Assembly (NCBI GenBank): GCA_946619625.1
Contig: CAMOMF010000015.1
Coordinates: forward strand, 1 to 21,231
From: an uncultured Bacteroidales bacterium
GTDB lineage: Bacteria; Bacteroidota; Bacteroidia; Bacteroidales; Paludibacteraceae
DNA length: 21,231 nt
Direction: 5' to 3'
Shown: piece by piece, positions 7,053 to 14,491 of the stretch
Position numbering within the stretch: the stretch's first letter is position 1
Layout of the letters: each line of letters opens with the position of its first letter
Program-made: the position numbers and the translations under genes
Notes under the pieces: generated by a model
Seen by the model: only the letters and a program-made list of their open reading frames with translations
Database searches by the model: none
Told to the model about the DNA's origin: nothing

Positions 7053-8387
7053 ATGAGTCGTTTCTACATCATAGCAGGGCTATTTGGTTGCATTACGCTG
7101 TCACCGTTATCGGCGCAGACTGTCATGTCGCTACGCGAATGTATGCAGTTTGCCGTAAGCAATGCAACAAAGGTGCGCATACAAAAGGCGGCGATTGGTG
7201 ACGCGCAAATAGCACGAAGGGACGCCGCACTGGCACTTTTTACACCGCAAGTAAGCGCCAGCACCAGCGCCTACTACAATTTCGGACGAAGTATTGACCC
7301 TCAAACCAATACCTATAATAACTCCACCTCTTTCCATAATAGTTACGGAGTGTCTGCCGGCTACGACCTTTTTGATGGTTTCCAGGCCGTGAACAATTAC
7401 CGTATATCCAAAGTGGCTGTATGGATGGCGCAAACCGAGGAAAAACAGGTCGAGGCGGATATATGTCTTGCTGTCATGCAGGCATACTACAATGTGGTGT
7501 ATTACTGCCGTCTCTCTGATGTTTACAAGGCACAGGTGCAAGTGGCGGAGGCAGCGGTCGCAAAAGCGCGCAGACAGGAACAGTTGGGGCAAAAAGGGCA
7601 TGCCGATGTTGTCCAGATGGAGGCAGACCTTGCAGACAGGCAATACGAACTGACCAATACTCTCTCTACTCTTCAGACCGAGCAAATCATTTTACAGGAC
7701 CTGATGTTTTGGCCTATGAGTGACACACTCGTGATTGACACGGTGTTGCCTGAATACGAGGATGTTCTGTTGCCGGCGCGGAGTGTGGTTGATTACGCCC
7801 TTGAGAATACGCCCACGGTACAGGTGGCTTCTTACAAACAACTCAATGCCCGACGCGAACTCTCCACTGCCAAGTGGCAACTGTTGCCCACACTGAGTTT
7901 GTACGCTGGATGGAACACCAGTTATTTCACCCACTCAGGCGTTGAGCCCGCATCGTTTGCCAATCAGTTTGTCAATAATGGCGGCGAGTATGTCCAACTG
8001 ACCCTTTCTTTGCCCGTGTGGAACCGCCTGGGCAGACTCTCCCGTATCAGCAAAAAGAAACATGCCTTGCAGCGTGCCTCCGCCGAATGGGAGCAACAGC
8101 GTCGTGACGTAGAGAGTGAAGTCCGGCGTGCCGTGCTGGACAGGGATGGCAGTGCCGCGGCATACAGGCAGGCACAATACAAGGCGCGTGTGCAGGCGGA
8201 GGCGTACGCTCTCAGTATAAGGAAAATGGAGCAGGGACTTGTTTCCCCCATGGAGTTTCAGACCGCCAATAACAACTACCTCAAGTCACGCGCAGACGAA
8301 ATGTACTCGCTCCTCACTTTCCTCATCAAACAGGCGGTTGTGCGCTACTATGCCGGAACGAACTATATAGACCAGTTAATCAGATAA
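7053..8387 (+). CDS. TolC-family outer membrane efflux protein
   Basis: A 444-aa outer-membrane channel subunit that would trimerise to export substrates delivered by the adaptor and ABC permease encoded next. The signal peptide is at residues 1 to about 21 (MSRFYIIAGLFGCITLSPLSAQ). The TolC family repeat starts at MSLRECMQFAVSNATKVRIQKAA and its second copy near VVDYALENTPTVQVASYKQL. The long helical stretches (AEAAVAKARRQEQLGQKGHADVVQMEAD) are also typical. An in-frame ATG at 6996 would add 19 residues before the signal peptide, but it lies upstream of the sigma-54 promoter, so ATG 7053 is the real start. The hlyD-type gene follows after 19 bp. Confidence 0.92.
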   Translation: MSRFYIIAGLFGCITLSPLSAQTVMSLRECMQFAVSNATKVRIQKAAIGDAQIARRDAALALFTPQVSASTSAYYNFGRSIDPQTNTYNNSTSFHNSYGVSAGYDLFDGFQAVNNYRISKVAVWMAQTEEKQVEADICLAVMQAYYNVVYYCRLSDVYKAQVQVAEAAVAKARRQEQLGQKGHADVVQMEADLADRQYELTNTLSTLQTEQIILQDLMFWPMSDTLVIDTVLPEYEDVLLPARSVVDYALENTPTVQVASYKQLNARRELSTAKWQLLPTLSLYAGWNTSYFTHSGVEPASFANQFVNNGGEYVQLTLSLPVWNRLGRLSRISKKKHALQRASAEWEQQRRDVESEVRRAVLDRDGSAAAYRQAQYKARVQAEAYALSIRKMEQGLVSPMEFQTANNNYLKSRADEMYSLLTFLIKQAVVRYYAGTNYIDQLIR

Positions 8388-8406
8388 GCGGACTACAAAA
8401 TATTTT

Positions 8407-9663
8407 ATGGACAAAATAATTGAACAGAAAAAAGGTTGGAGAATGGCTTTTACCCGCCGGGCGTTGCCCTTCTGGGGAGGACTGCTTTTTATTGCTCTCG
8501 TCCTTTTTACTATTTTCCGACCTAATCGTAACACGCTGAAGGTTAATCCCGAAAGCTTGAACATCGAGGTCGCTGGTTATGGCGAATTTGCCGACTACAT
8601 ACGCATAAGCGGCAGGGTCGTACCCATGGTCACTATACAACTCTCTCCACAGGAGGGCGGGATTGTGCAGCAAATACTTATCGAAGAAGGATCAAGGGTA
8701 CATGCCGGAGACCCTATTCTCGTGCTCACCAACGACAACCTGGATTTGCAAATCCTCAACTCCGAGGCAGAACTGGCAGAAAAAGAGAATATCCTCCGCA
8801 ACACGCAAATACAGATGGAGCAGCAGAAACTCGACGTCCGCCAGAACCTCTTGGAGTATGGCACGCAGGTAGAACGCTTGCATCGAATTTACAAGCAGCA
8901 AAAAGTCCTCTACGAGGAAAAACTCATTGCAAAAGAAGACTATCTCAAAGCCGAAGAGGACTACCAACTGGCCGTGCAGAAATTCAATCTGATACGCGAG
9001 CGCAGCAAGCAGGACAGCCTCTTCCGGGGCACGCAGATTGACCGCATGCAAGAGTCCCTCGAAAACATGCAACTCAACATGCAAATGATCCGTAAACGCA
9101 AATCCAACCTCATTCTCAAAGCACCCATCGACGGCGAGTTGGGTCTGCTCGATGTGGCACTCGGACAAAACGTCAGTGCCGGCGCCAAAATCGGACAAAT
9201 CAACTCGGTCGGTTCTTACAAACTGGAGGCGCAAATTGACGAACACTACATCGACAGGGTCGTAGCCGGATTGCAAGCCACGTATGAACGACAGGGGGAA
9301 ACCTATTCGGCACTTATCAGAAAGGTATATCCCGAGGTGAGGGATGGCAAGTTCAAGGCTGATTTTAAGTTTGATGGAGCGCAGCCCGAAAAGGTACGCG
9401 CCGGACAAACATACTATCTGAACTTGCAATTGGGACTATCCGAACAGGCGGTACTTATTCCTCGGGGCGCTTTCTATCAGAAAACCGGAGGCAAGTGGAT
9501 TTATGTCCTGAACAAGGACGAAACCAAGGCATTCAAGCGCCAGATTCGCATTGGCAGGCAAAACCCACGCTATTACGAGGTCACTGAAGGACTCGAACCC
9601 GGAGAGAAGGTGATAACCTCCACCTACGATGAGTTCGGCGACTTTGATGTCCTCACGTTCTAA
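8407..9663 (+). CDS. HlyD/MacA-type periplasmic adaptor (membrane fusion) protein
   Basis: A 418-aa adaptor that would bridge the inner-membrane ABC permease to the TolC-type channel. There is one N-terminal membrane anchor at residues 19-37. The first half of the lipoyl-like domain is at about 83-106 (GGIVQQILIEEGSRVHAGDPILVL). A long charged coiled-coil hairpin runs from about 107 to 230. The second lipoyl half is at about 236-266 (LKAPIDGELGLLDVALGQNVSAGAKI). Beta-barrel and membrane-proximal domains follow, ending VITSTYDEFGDFDVLTF. It is the second gene of the operon. A 183-bp gap with repeats and a palindrome separates it from the ATPase gene, so downstream expression may be set separately. 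Confidence 0.92.
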   Translation: MDKIIEQKKGWRMAFTRRALPFWGGLLFIALVLFTIFRPNRNTLKVNPESLNIEVAGYGEFADYIRISGRVVPMVTIQLSPQEGGIVQQILIEEGSRVHAGDPILVLTNDNLDLQILNSEAELAEKENILRNTQIQMEQQKLDVRQNLLEYGTQVERLHRIYKQQKVLYEEKLIAKEDYLKAEEDYQLAVQKFNLIRERSKQDSLFRGTQIDRMQESLENMQLNMQMIRKRKSNLILKAPIDGELGLLDVALGQNVSAGAKIGQINSVGSYKLEAQIDEHYIDRVVAGLQATYERQGETYSALIRKVYPEVRDGKFKADFKFDGAQPEKVRAGQTYYLNLQLGLSEQAVLIPRGAFYQKTGGKWIYVLNKDETKAFKRQIRIGRQNPRYYEVTEGLEPGEKVITSTYDEFGDFDVLTF

Positions 9664-9731
9664 ACTGCCTCTGACAACACTTGAATATAGCACAAAAGGA
9701 GTAGTAAGACACGACACGATAACGACACGCC

Positions 9732-9764
9732 ACCGACCGATGACCGACCGATGACCGAGAGATG
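9732..9764. repeat. Three tandem 11-bp repeats inside the efflux operon
   Basis: ACCGACCGATG occurs at 9732-9742 and 9743-9753, followed by the variant ACCGAGAGATG at 9754-9764. The period of 11 bp places each copy on nearly the same face of the helix. A related stretch rich in GACACG precedes it (9711-9728). It lies between the hlyD-type and ATPase genes. Function is not known from sequence. Confidence 0.75.
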
Positions 9765-9776
9765 ACACCCCCAAGC

Positions 9777-9796
9777 ATTGACCATGCATGGTCAAT
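9777..9796. promoter_or_regulatory. Perfect 20-bp palindrome (possible operator or RNA hairpin)
   Basis: ATTGACCATGCATGGTCAAT is identical to its reverse complement over all 20 bases. It lies 51 bp before the ATPase ATG (9847) and 13 bp after the 11-bp repeats. As DNA it could bind a dimeric regulator. As RNA it could form a short stem. It is followed by A-rich rather than U-rich sequence, so it is not a standard terminator in the direction of the operon. No promoter elements were recognised nearby. Confidence 0.7.
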
Positions 9797-9846
9797 AAAA
9801 ATCAATGAATTTTTTTAGTGACACAAAACAAATAAAGATTCCAATC

Positions 9847-10527
9847 ATGATCACAGTAACTAATTTAAGCAAGGTCTTCCGCACGGAAGAGATCGAAACA
9901 ACAGCCTTAACCGGTGTAAGCCTTGAAATCAACCAAGGCGAGTTTGTCGCTATCATGGGACCATCCGGATGCGGCAAATCCACTCTGCTCAATATCCTCG
10001 GTTTACTGGATACTCCCACTGCCGGCAGTTACACCTTTCTCGGCAAAGAGATGGCTAAACTCAAAGAAAAAGAACGCACTATGTTCCGCAAGGGAAATAT
10101 CGGGTTTGTTTTTCAGAGTTTCAACCTCATTGACGAACTCAACGTTTTTGAGAATATCGAGTTGCCGCTACGTTACCTCAATATCTCTGCCGACGAGCGG
10201 AAAAAGCGCGTAACCGACATCATGAAGCGGATGAGTATCAGCCACCGAGCCGGACATTTCCCACAGCAACTGTCCGGCGGACAACAGCAACGAGTCGCCA
10301 TTGCACGGGCTGTCATCGCGGAACCCAAACTGATACTTGCCGACGAACCTACCGGCAATTTGGATTCCAAAAACGGTAAAGAGGTCATGGACCTACTGAC
10401 CGAACTGAACCGCGAAGGCACCACTATCGTCATGGTCACTCACTCACCTAAGGACGCTGCCGAAGCGGGACGTATCATCAACCTCTTCGACGGAAAAATA
10501 GTCTCTGATGTTAAGAACCAACTATAA
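9847..10527 (+). CDS. MacB/LolD-type ABC transporter ATP-binding protein
   Basis: A 226-aa ATPase that powers the FtsX-type permease encoded 22 bp downstream. The pair forms a type VII (MacB-like, mechanotransmission) ABC system. Visible motifs are Walker A GPSGCGKS (38-45), the Q-loop in GFVFQSFNLI, the signature LSGGQQQRVAIARA, Walker B LILADEPTGNLD and the switch His in VMVTHS. An in-frame ATG at 9805 would add 14 residues (MNFFSDTKQIKIPI). ATG 9847, giving MITVTNLSKVF, fits the family start much better. The gene probably shares the sigma-54 transcript from 7010, although the long gap upstream leaves room for extra control. Confidence 0.93.
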   Translation: MITVTNLSKVFRTEEIETTALTGVSLEINQGEFVAIMGPSGCGKSTLLNILGLLDTPTAGSYTFLGKEMAKLKEKERTMFRKGNIGFVFQSFNLIDELNVFENIELPLRYLNISADERKKRVTDIMKRMSISHRAGHFPQQLSGGQQQRVAIARAVIAEPKLILADEPTGNLDSKNGKEVMDLLTELNREGTTIVMVTHSPKDAAEAGRIINLFDGKIVSDVKNQL

Positions 10528-10549
10528 ACAACCGTTCACATAAGTACTC

Positions 10550-12949
10550 ATGAATAGTTATTTTAACTTCTTGTTACGCAACAAGTTGTACGCCGCTATC
10601 GAGGTCTTCGGTATTAGTGTCGCCTTGGCGTTCATTATCCCACTGGTCAGTTACCTTACCGACCTCTGGACCGTCAACCACGAGAACCCCGATTACAACC
10701 GTATCTACACCTTTACGTTCTATCAGGGCACCCTCGCCGGCACGTTCGACCAACCCGATTTTCTCCTCGAGAATATCCCCGAAGTAGAGGAAACCACCCT
10801 CTTCAGTTCCACTCGCCCCGCCGATATAAAGTGCGAGGACGAAAGTTACGGCATACAACTTCTGCTCTGCGACCTCAACTACTTCGATTTTGTACCAACG
10901 CGTTTCCTGTCAGGCAATCCCAATGTGCTCAGTGACAACACCTCTGCACTGGTGTCCGAAGCCTTTGCAGCAAGGTTGGGATACGGACGCGATGCCGTGG
11001 GCAGGCATTTCACCTTGGATAACATAGAATATACCATCGAGGGAATCATTGCAGACTACGACCGCTCCGTTATGTTGCCGCATGATGTGGTCATTAACAT
11101 TGCCGGACCCACCCTTCAGTTTTATCGTGACCACCCGCAACGTGTGCACCAGATGAACCACTGCCTTTTTCGGGTGAAAAAAGGGACGGAACGCAAGCAG
11201 TTGGCAGAGAAGATTGTTACTGCCGCCAAGGTGCATTACGCCGAACTCTATCGGGACGAGACAATCATCAAGGACCTGGACCAAACGATGCAACTGGTGC
11301 GTTATGACGAAATAACCAAGCACCACTCCTCCTCTATGACTACTATCAACCCAATCGTTTTCAGGGCACTGCTTATTCTTAGCCTCGTTTTGTTGGCTTT
11401 TGCACTCTTCAACTATATTGCACTCAATATTGCCATGGGCACTTTCCGCGCCAAAGAGATGGCCACGCGCCGACTGTTGGGTGCTTCACGCGCGGAGATA
11501 ATAGGCAAACTGCTTGCAGAGTCGCTCCTGATGACCACGGTTTGTTTCCTGTTAGGACTGTTGCTATCCTTTGCTATCCTCCCTCTTCTCAACGAGGTCT
11601 TTCGTGTTGCCTCAATGGCTCTTACCATGCGCGTAGCACTCACACCGCTGAATATCGTTGTGTATATTGCCCTGATATTGCTCATTAGTGTCATTGCCGG
11701 TGCTGTGCCGGCAGGGATGATCTCGCGTTTCCAACCCATCGACGTGGTCAAGGGCGAGTTCCGCAGTCGCAATAAGATGGTGTTCAGCAAGGTCTTTATC
11801 TTTATTCAGTGCTTCGTCACCATGGTTTTGCTGACGCTGGCACTCGTGTATGCGTTGCAGTACCGCAAAATGGTGAACCTCCCACTGGGAGTGGAGGCGG
11901 AGGATGTGTATTATCTGTACGGTCCGTATGCGCATCACGAGTTGGACCCGAGTGTGGAAGCCCTGCGTACCCTGCCTTGTGTACAGCAAGTGGGCAAGTG
12001 TGACGACTTCCCGGGCAGTGTCTCTTACTACGCTTTTGTACCCATGGAGGACGGATACTATTCGATGGGGTACTACAACGAGAACGGTGAGAGAGCCAAC
12101 ATACAGGGCGTGCCGGCGGAGAAGTTGATCTGTTCGCATGATGCCTTCCAGATATACGGATTCACTGTTGTCCGTGATTTTCACCGCGAGGGTGAACGTG
12201 TAGGCTGGCTTACCGAAACGCTGGTCAGACAGTTGGGACTCCACCCCGAGGACCCGCAGCTGACGGAAGAGCAAATGGGGTACTTGGGTATCACCACGAT
12301 CGGCGGAGTCATTGCCGATTTCAGGGCGAATTTCTACACCGACGAGGCCTGTTTCGTCTCTGTACAGGAAGATTGGTATGAGAGTGCAACCGCGTACTAC
12401 AAGTCACTTGCCATCAAAACCGTCGGCTCGCATGCTGCGGCGGAAAAAGCCATACTGGATTGTATGAAACGCACTTCGGACGAGGCATGGGGTGTCTATA
12501 AAGAGCCTCACCAAAAAGGTTATGTGCCGGACCTTCTTAAGCGCAGTTTGGAAGACGAGCGGGTGCTGATGACCACGATCACCCTTTTTGCCGCCATGAT
12601 GTTATTGCTTTCGCTGCTTGGACTCATGGGTATGAGCACTTGGTACGTCTCGCTTCGGCAGCACGATATTGCCATCCGTAAAGTGTTCGGCGGAACCGTC
12701 GTGTCGGAGACGCTGAAGAACGTCCGCACCTACATGATGGTCGTGTTGGCGGCATGTGTGGCAGGCATCCCGGTAGCGCTGTATTTCAGTGAGCAACTCC
12801 TCGCTTCTTATGTCCACCGCATTGCTCTTAGTCCCCTCCTATTCGGGACAGCACTATTGGTAGTCGTTGCTTTCTCGGCGTACGTTGTTGCCACGCAGAC
12901 CCTCCGCGTCACGCGCATGTCCCCTGCCACCGTACTCAAGAAAGAGTAA
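10550..12949 (+). CDS. FtsX/MacB-type ABC transporter permease (about 800 aa, duplicated form)
   Basis: A 799-aa inner-membrane permease of the large Bacteroidetes type, with two periplasmic MacB-like core domains and two FtsX membrane domains. A first membrane helix at about 13-37 (NKLYAAIEVFGISVALAF) leads to a periplasmic domain of about 220 residues. Three helices at about 265-395 follow, then one near 417-437 (KVFIFIQCFVTMVLLTLALVYAL). After a second periplasmic domain of about 220 residues, three C-terminal helices begin at about 665, 720 and 755. The C-terminus RVTRMSPATVLKKE resembles the usual '...NPVESLR.E' ending. With the TolC- and HlyD-type proteins it would make a tripartite exporter. 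The substrate (drug, peptide, lipid or siderophore) cannot be told. Confidence 0.9.
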   Translation: MNSYFNFLLRNKLYAAIEVFGISVALAFIIPLVSYLTDLWTVNHENPDYNRIYTFTFYQGTLAGTFDQPDFLLENIPEVEETTLFSSTRPADIKCEDESYGIQLLLCDLNYFDFVPTRFLSGNPNVLSDNTSALVSEAFAARLGYGRDAVGRHFTLDNIEYTIEGIIADYDRSVMLPHDVVINIAGPTLQFYRDHPQRVHQMNHCLFRVKKGTERKQLAEKIVTAAKVHYAELYRDETIIKDLDQTMQLVRYDEITKHHSSSMTTINPIVFRALLILSLVLLAFALFNYIALNIAMGTFRAKEMATRRLLGASRAEIIGKLLAESLLMTTVCFLLGLLLSFAILPLLNEVFRVASMALTMRVALTPLNIVVYIALILLISVIAGAVPAGMISRFQPIDVVKGEFRSRNKMVFSKVFIFIQCFVTMVLLTLALVYALQYRKMVNLPLGVEAEDVYYLYGPYAHHELDPSVEALRTLPCVQQVGKCDDFPGSVSYYAFVPMEDGYYSMGYYNENGERANIQGVPAEKLICSHDAFQIYGFTVVRDFHREGERVGWLTETLVRQLGLHPEDPQLTEEQMGYLGITTIGGVIADFRANFYTDEACFVSVQEDWYESATAYYKSLAIKTVGSHAAAEKAILDCMKRTSDEAWGVYKEPHQKGYVPDLLKRSLEDERVLMTTITLFAAMMLLLSLLGLMGMSTWYVSLRQHDIAIRKVFGGTVVSETLKNVRTYMMVVLAACVAGIPVALYFSEQLLASYVHRIALSPLLFGTALLVVVAFSAYVVATQTLRVTRMSPATVLKKE

Positions 12950-12960
12950 CCGGCGGCGGC

Positions 12961-13734
12961 TCAACTCTGCTCTTTTATCTCAATGCGGAGGTGGCCGTTG
13001 GTGGTAGAAAAGGAGAAGTGCGTATCAGCGAAAGCATGCTGAAAATCGCCGTTTCCAACGAGGTTTTTGGGGGTTCCGACGGTTATCCCTTCGCCGGGTG
13101 TCATGAGCCAGATGGTGTCTGCCGTCTGCAGTGCGAGGTCGAGTTCGTGGGTGGAGATGACGATGGCTTTGTGCTCGTGGTGCGCCAGATGCCTGAGCAA
13201 AAGCAGCGTCTTGATGCGGTTGGGCAGGTCGAGGTGCGCAGTAGGTTCGTCAAGGAAGATGTATGGCGTTTGTTGTGCCAGCGCCTTGCTGATGAGCACG
13301 CGCTGTTTTTCGCCGTCGCTGAGTTGGTTGAAGAAAGTGTCTTTTTTATGATATATTTCGGTGGCATGAAGGGCGTCATCGATGATTTGGCGGTCGTTGT
13401 CATGTAGTGCTCCGAGCCATCCGGAGTAGGGGTATCGTCCCATGGCGACGACATCGTTGACGGTGGTGTTGTCGGCGGAGAGTCGCTCGGTGAGAACAAT
13501 GGCTACTTGCTGCGCCCTTTCGCGCTCGGTAAGGCTGATGATGTTGGTCCCGTCCGGCATGATACATGCGCCGGAAAGGGCGGGTTGTAGTCCTGCCAGC
13601 GTGCGCAGGAGGGTGGATTTGCCACATCCGTTCTTACCCAACACGCACACCATCTCGCCACGCCTGATTTGTAGCGTGAGGTCACGCTGCACCGCGCGGC
13701 TGCCGTAGCCTATGGTGAGATTTATTAAGTTCAT
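12961..13734 (-). CDS. FecE/BtuD-type ABC transporter ATPase, solitary
   Basis: A 257-aa ATPase of the iron-siderophore/vitamin B12 import family. Visible motifs are Walker A GKNGCGKST (33-41), the signature LSDGEKQRV (138-146), Walker B YIFLDEPTAHLDL (158-170) and the switch His in ISTHELDLAL. At the Q-loop, where glutamine is usual, it reads VAIVLTERL. No permease or substrate-binding protein gene lies next to it in the window, so it must work with components encoded elsewhere. It converges on the efflux permease gene (11-bp gap, no terminator visible). Its start abuts a large repeat array, and its promoter appears to be at 14059-14090, giving a leader of about 300 nt. Confidence 0.9.
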   Translation of the reverse strand: MNLINLTIGYGSRAVQRDLTLQIRRGEMVCVLGKNGCGKSTLLRTLAGLQPALSGACIMPDGTNIISLTERERAQQVAIVLTERLSADNTTVNDVVAMGRYPYSGWLGALHDNDRQIIDDALHATEIYHKKDTFFNQLSDGEKQRVLISKALAQQTPYIFLDEPTAHLDLPNRIKTLLLLRHLAHHEHKAIVISTHELDLALQTADTIWLMTPGEGITVGTPKNLVGNGDFQHAFADTHFSFSTTNGHLRIEIKEQS

Positions 13735-13735
13735 A

Positions 13736-14050
13736 GTTGATAGTTGTTTGAGGTTGTTTGAGATTGTTTGAGATTGTTTGAGATTGTTTGATGCCCGGAG
13801 GGCGTTTGATAGTTGTTTGATAGTTGTTTGAGATTGTTTGAGATTGTTTGATGCCCAGGAGGGCGTTTGATAGTTGTTTGAGATTGTTTGAGGTTGTTTG
13901 AGATTGTTTGAGGTTGTTTGAGATTGTTCAAACGCGAAGCATCAAACCATGTCAAACCATGTCAAACGCGAAGCGTCAAACCATTTCAAACCATTTCAAA
14001 CCATTTCAAACGCGAAGCGTCAAACTATTTCAAACAGCGTAGCGTTCAAA
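13736..14050. repeat. 10-bp-periodic GTTTGA/TCAAAC repeat array with inverted halves
   Basis: The left half (13736-13921) contains 16 copies of GTTTGA, mostly as TTGTTTGAGA units exactly 10 bp apart. Two interruptions hold GC-rich mini-hairpins: GCCC-GGA-GGGC (13793-13803) and GCCC-AGGA-GGGC (13853-13864). The right half (13928-14050) carries the complement, 10 copies of TCAAAC, mostly as TCAAACCATT/G units 10 bp apart. It is interrupted by ACGC-GAA-GCGT hairpins giving 14-bp steps. The array lies between the ABC ATPase start and its predicted promoter, so it would be transcribed as a leader that could fold back on itself. No open reading frame in it looks real. Confidence 0.92.
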
Positions 14051-14058
14051 ATCCGGCA

Positions 14059-14090
14059 CAAAGGTACTGCTTTTTTTTGACGTATGCAAG
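14059..14090 (-). promoter_or_regulatory. Bacteroidota-type promoter for the FecE-type ATPase gene
   Basis: On the minus strand a CTTG box (plus 14087-14090) and TACCTTTG (plus 14059-14066, consensus TAnnTTTG) are separated by 20 nt (14067-14086). The start would be near 14052, leaving a leader of about 315 nt that contains the whole repeat array. The intervening GCATACGTCAAAAAAAAG is nearly identical to that of the parC-side promoter at 20947-20978. Confidence 0.7.
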
Positions 14091-14198
14091 TCTTTTGCAA
14101 AAAAAGTGCAAACAAATTATTGCTTGCGCTACTTTTTGCAGCAAAGACTGTCGAGTTTTCTAAAACGAATAAGTCTTTTGCAAAAAAAGTGCAAACAA
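14088..14198. repeat. Exact 28-bp direct repeat flanking the promoter
   Basis: The same 28 bases occur at 14088-14115 and 14171-14198, starting positions 83 bp apart. Each copy contains the inverted repeat TTTGCA-N7-TGCAAA (first copy 14094-14112). The first copy overlaps the -33 box of the minus-strand promoter at 14059-14090. The second copy is followed, in the same geometry on the minus strand, by a decayed promoter-like pair (plus TAAG 14170-14173 and CAAAGACT 14142-14149, 20 nt apart). This looks like a duplicated promoter module. Confidence 0.8.
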
Positions 14199-14263
14199 TT
14201 GTGAGGGTTTTTGCCCTGTGAATAGTACAAATTGAAAAAAAAAGAGATTTTTCTTGAATAATG

Positions 14264-14295
14264 TTTGGAAATGTCAGAAAAAAGCATTAACTTTG
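14264..14295 (+). promoter_or_regulatory. Bacteroidota-type promoter for the GH13 gene
   Basis: TTTG at 14264-14267 and TAACTTTG at 14288-14295 are separated by 20 nt, the same geometry as the other two promoters in the window. The start would be near 14301, giving a leader of about 190 nt before the ATG at 14492. It probably drives the GH13, UbiA-family and maf genes together. Confidence 0.75.
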
Positions 14296-14314
14296 CAGTC
14301 TCAATACACAAACT

Positions 14315-14380
14315 AGTTGATAGTTGATAGTTGAAAGTTGATAGAAGTTGAAAGTGGAAAGTTGAAAGAAGTTGATAGTT
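14315..14380. repeat. 7-bp-periodic AGTTGAT/AGTTGAA repeats in the GH13 leader
   Basis: Eight AGTTGAT, AGTTGAA or close-variant units (one AGTGGAA) run through 14315-14376, most at 7-bp steps. Two are shifted by an AGA insert, and the run ends with AGTT. This is a short intergenic repeat type that I associate with Bacteroidales genomes. It is probably transcribed in the leader of the GH13 mRNA. Confidence 0.8.
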
Positions 14381-14491
14381 CTTTACTCGCAAGGCTCGTA
14401 CGATCACTGCGTGTGCTTTATTCGGCAAAGCCTCATACGATCGGCAGAGCCGTGGATAATTGACAATTGATAATTGATAATTGATAAATAC
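14381..14491. repeat. Rest of the GH13 leader: paired TACGATC elements and AATTGAT repeats
   Basis: Two related segments, AAGGCTCGTACGATC and AAAGCCTCATACGATC, lie about 40 bp apart (14391-14442). GGCTC near 14393 can pair with GAGCC near 14448. They are followed by four 7-bp units (AATTGAC, then three AATTGAT) at 14458-14485, right before the ATG at 14492. No Shine-Dalgarno sequence is visible. I see no gene here. Confidence 0.6.

Noticed and set aside
12950..12960. Terminator between the converging permease and FecE-type genes
   Set aside because: Only 11 bp, GC-rich, without a stem-loop and T-run.
13731..13955. 74-codon minus-strand frame through the repeat array, overlapping the ABC ATPase start by 4 nt
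   Set aside because: The overlap looks like translational coupling, but the frame starts at TTG and translates the 10-bp repeats into a Gln/Asn/Thr-rich string that rotates frame with each unit. No sign of coding selection.
13736..14050. CRISPR array
   Set aside because: The units are 10 bp with no unique spacers of 25-40 bp, halves are inverted, and no cas genes are present.
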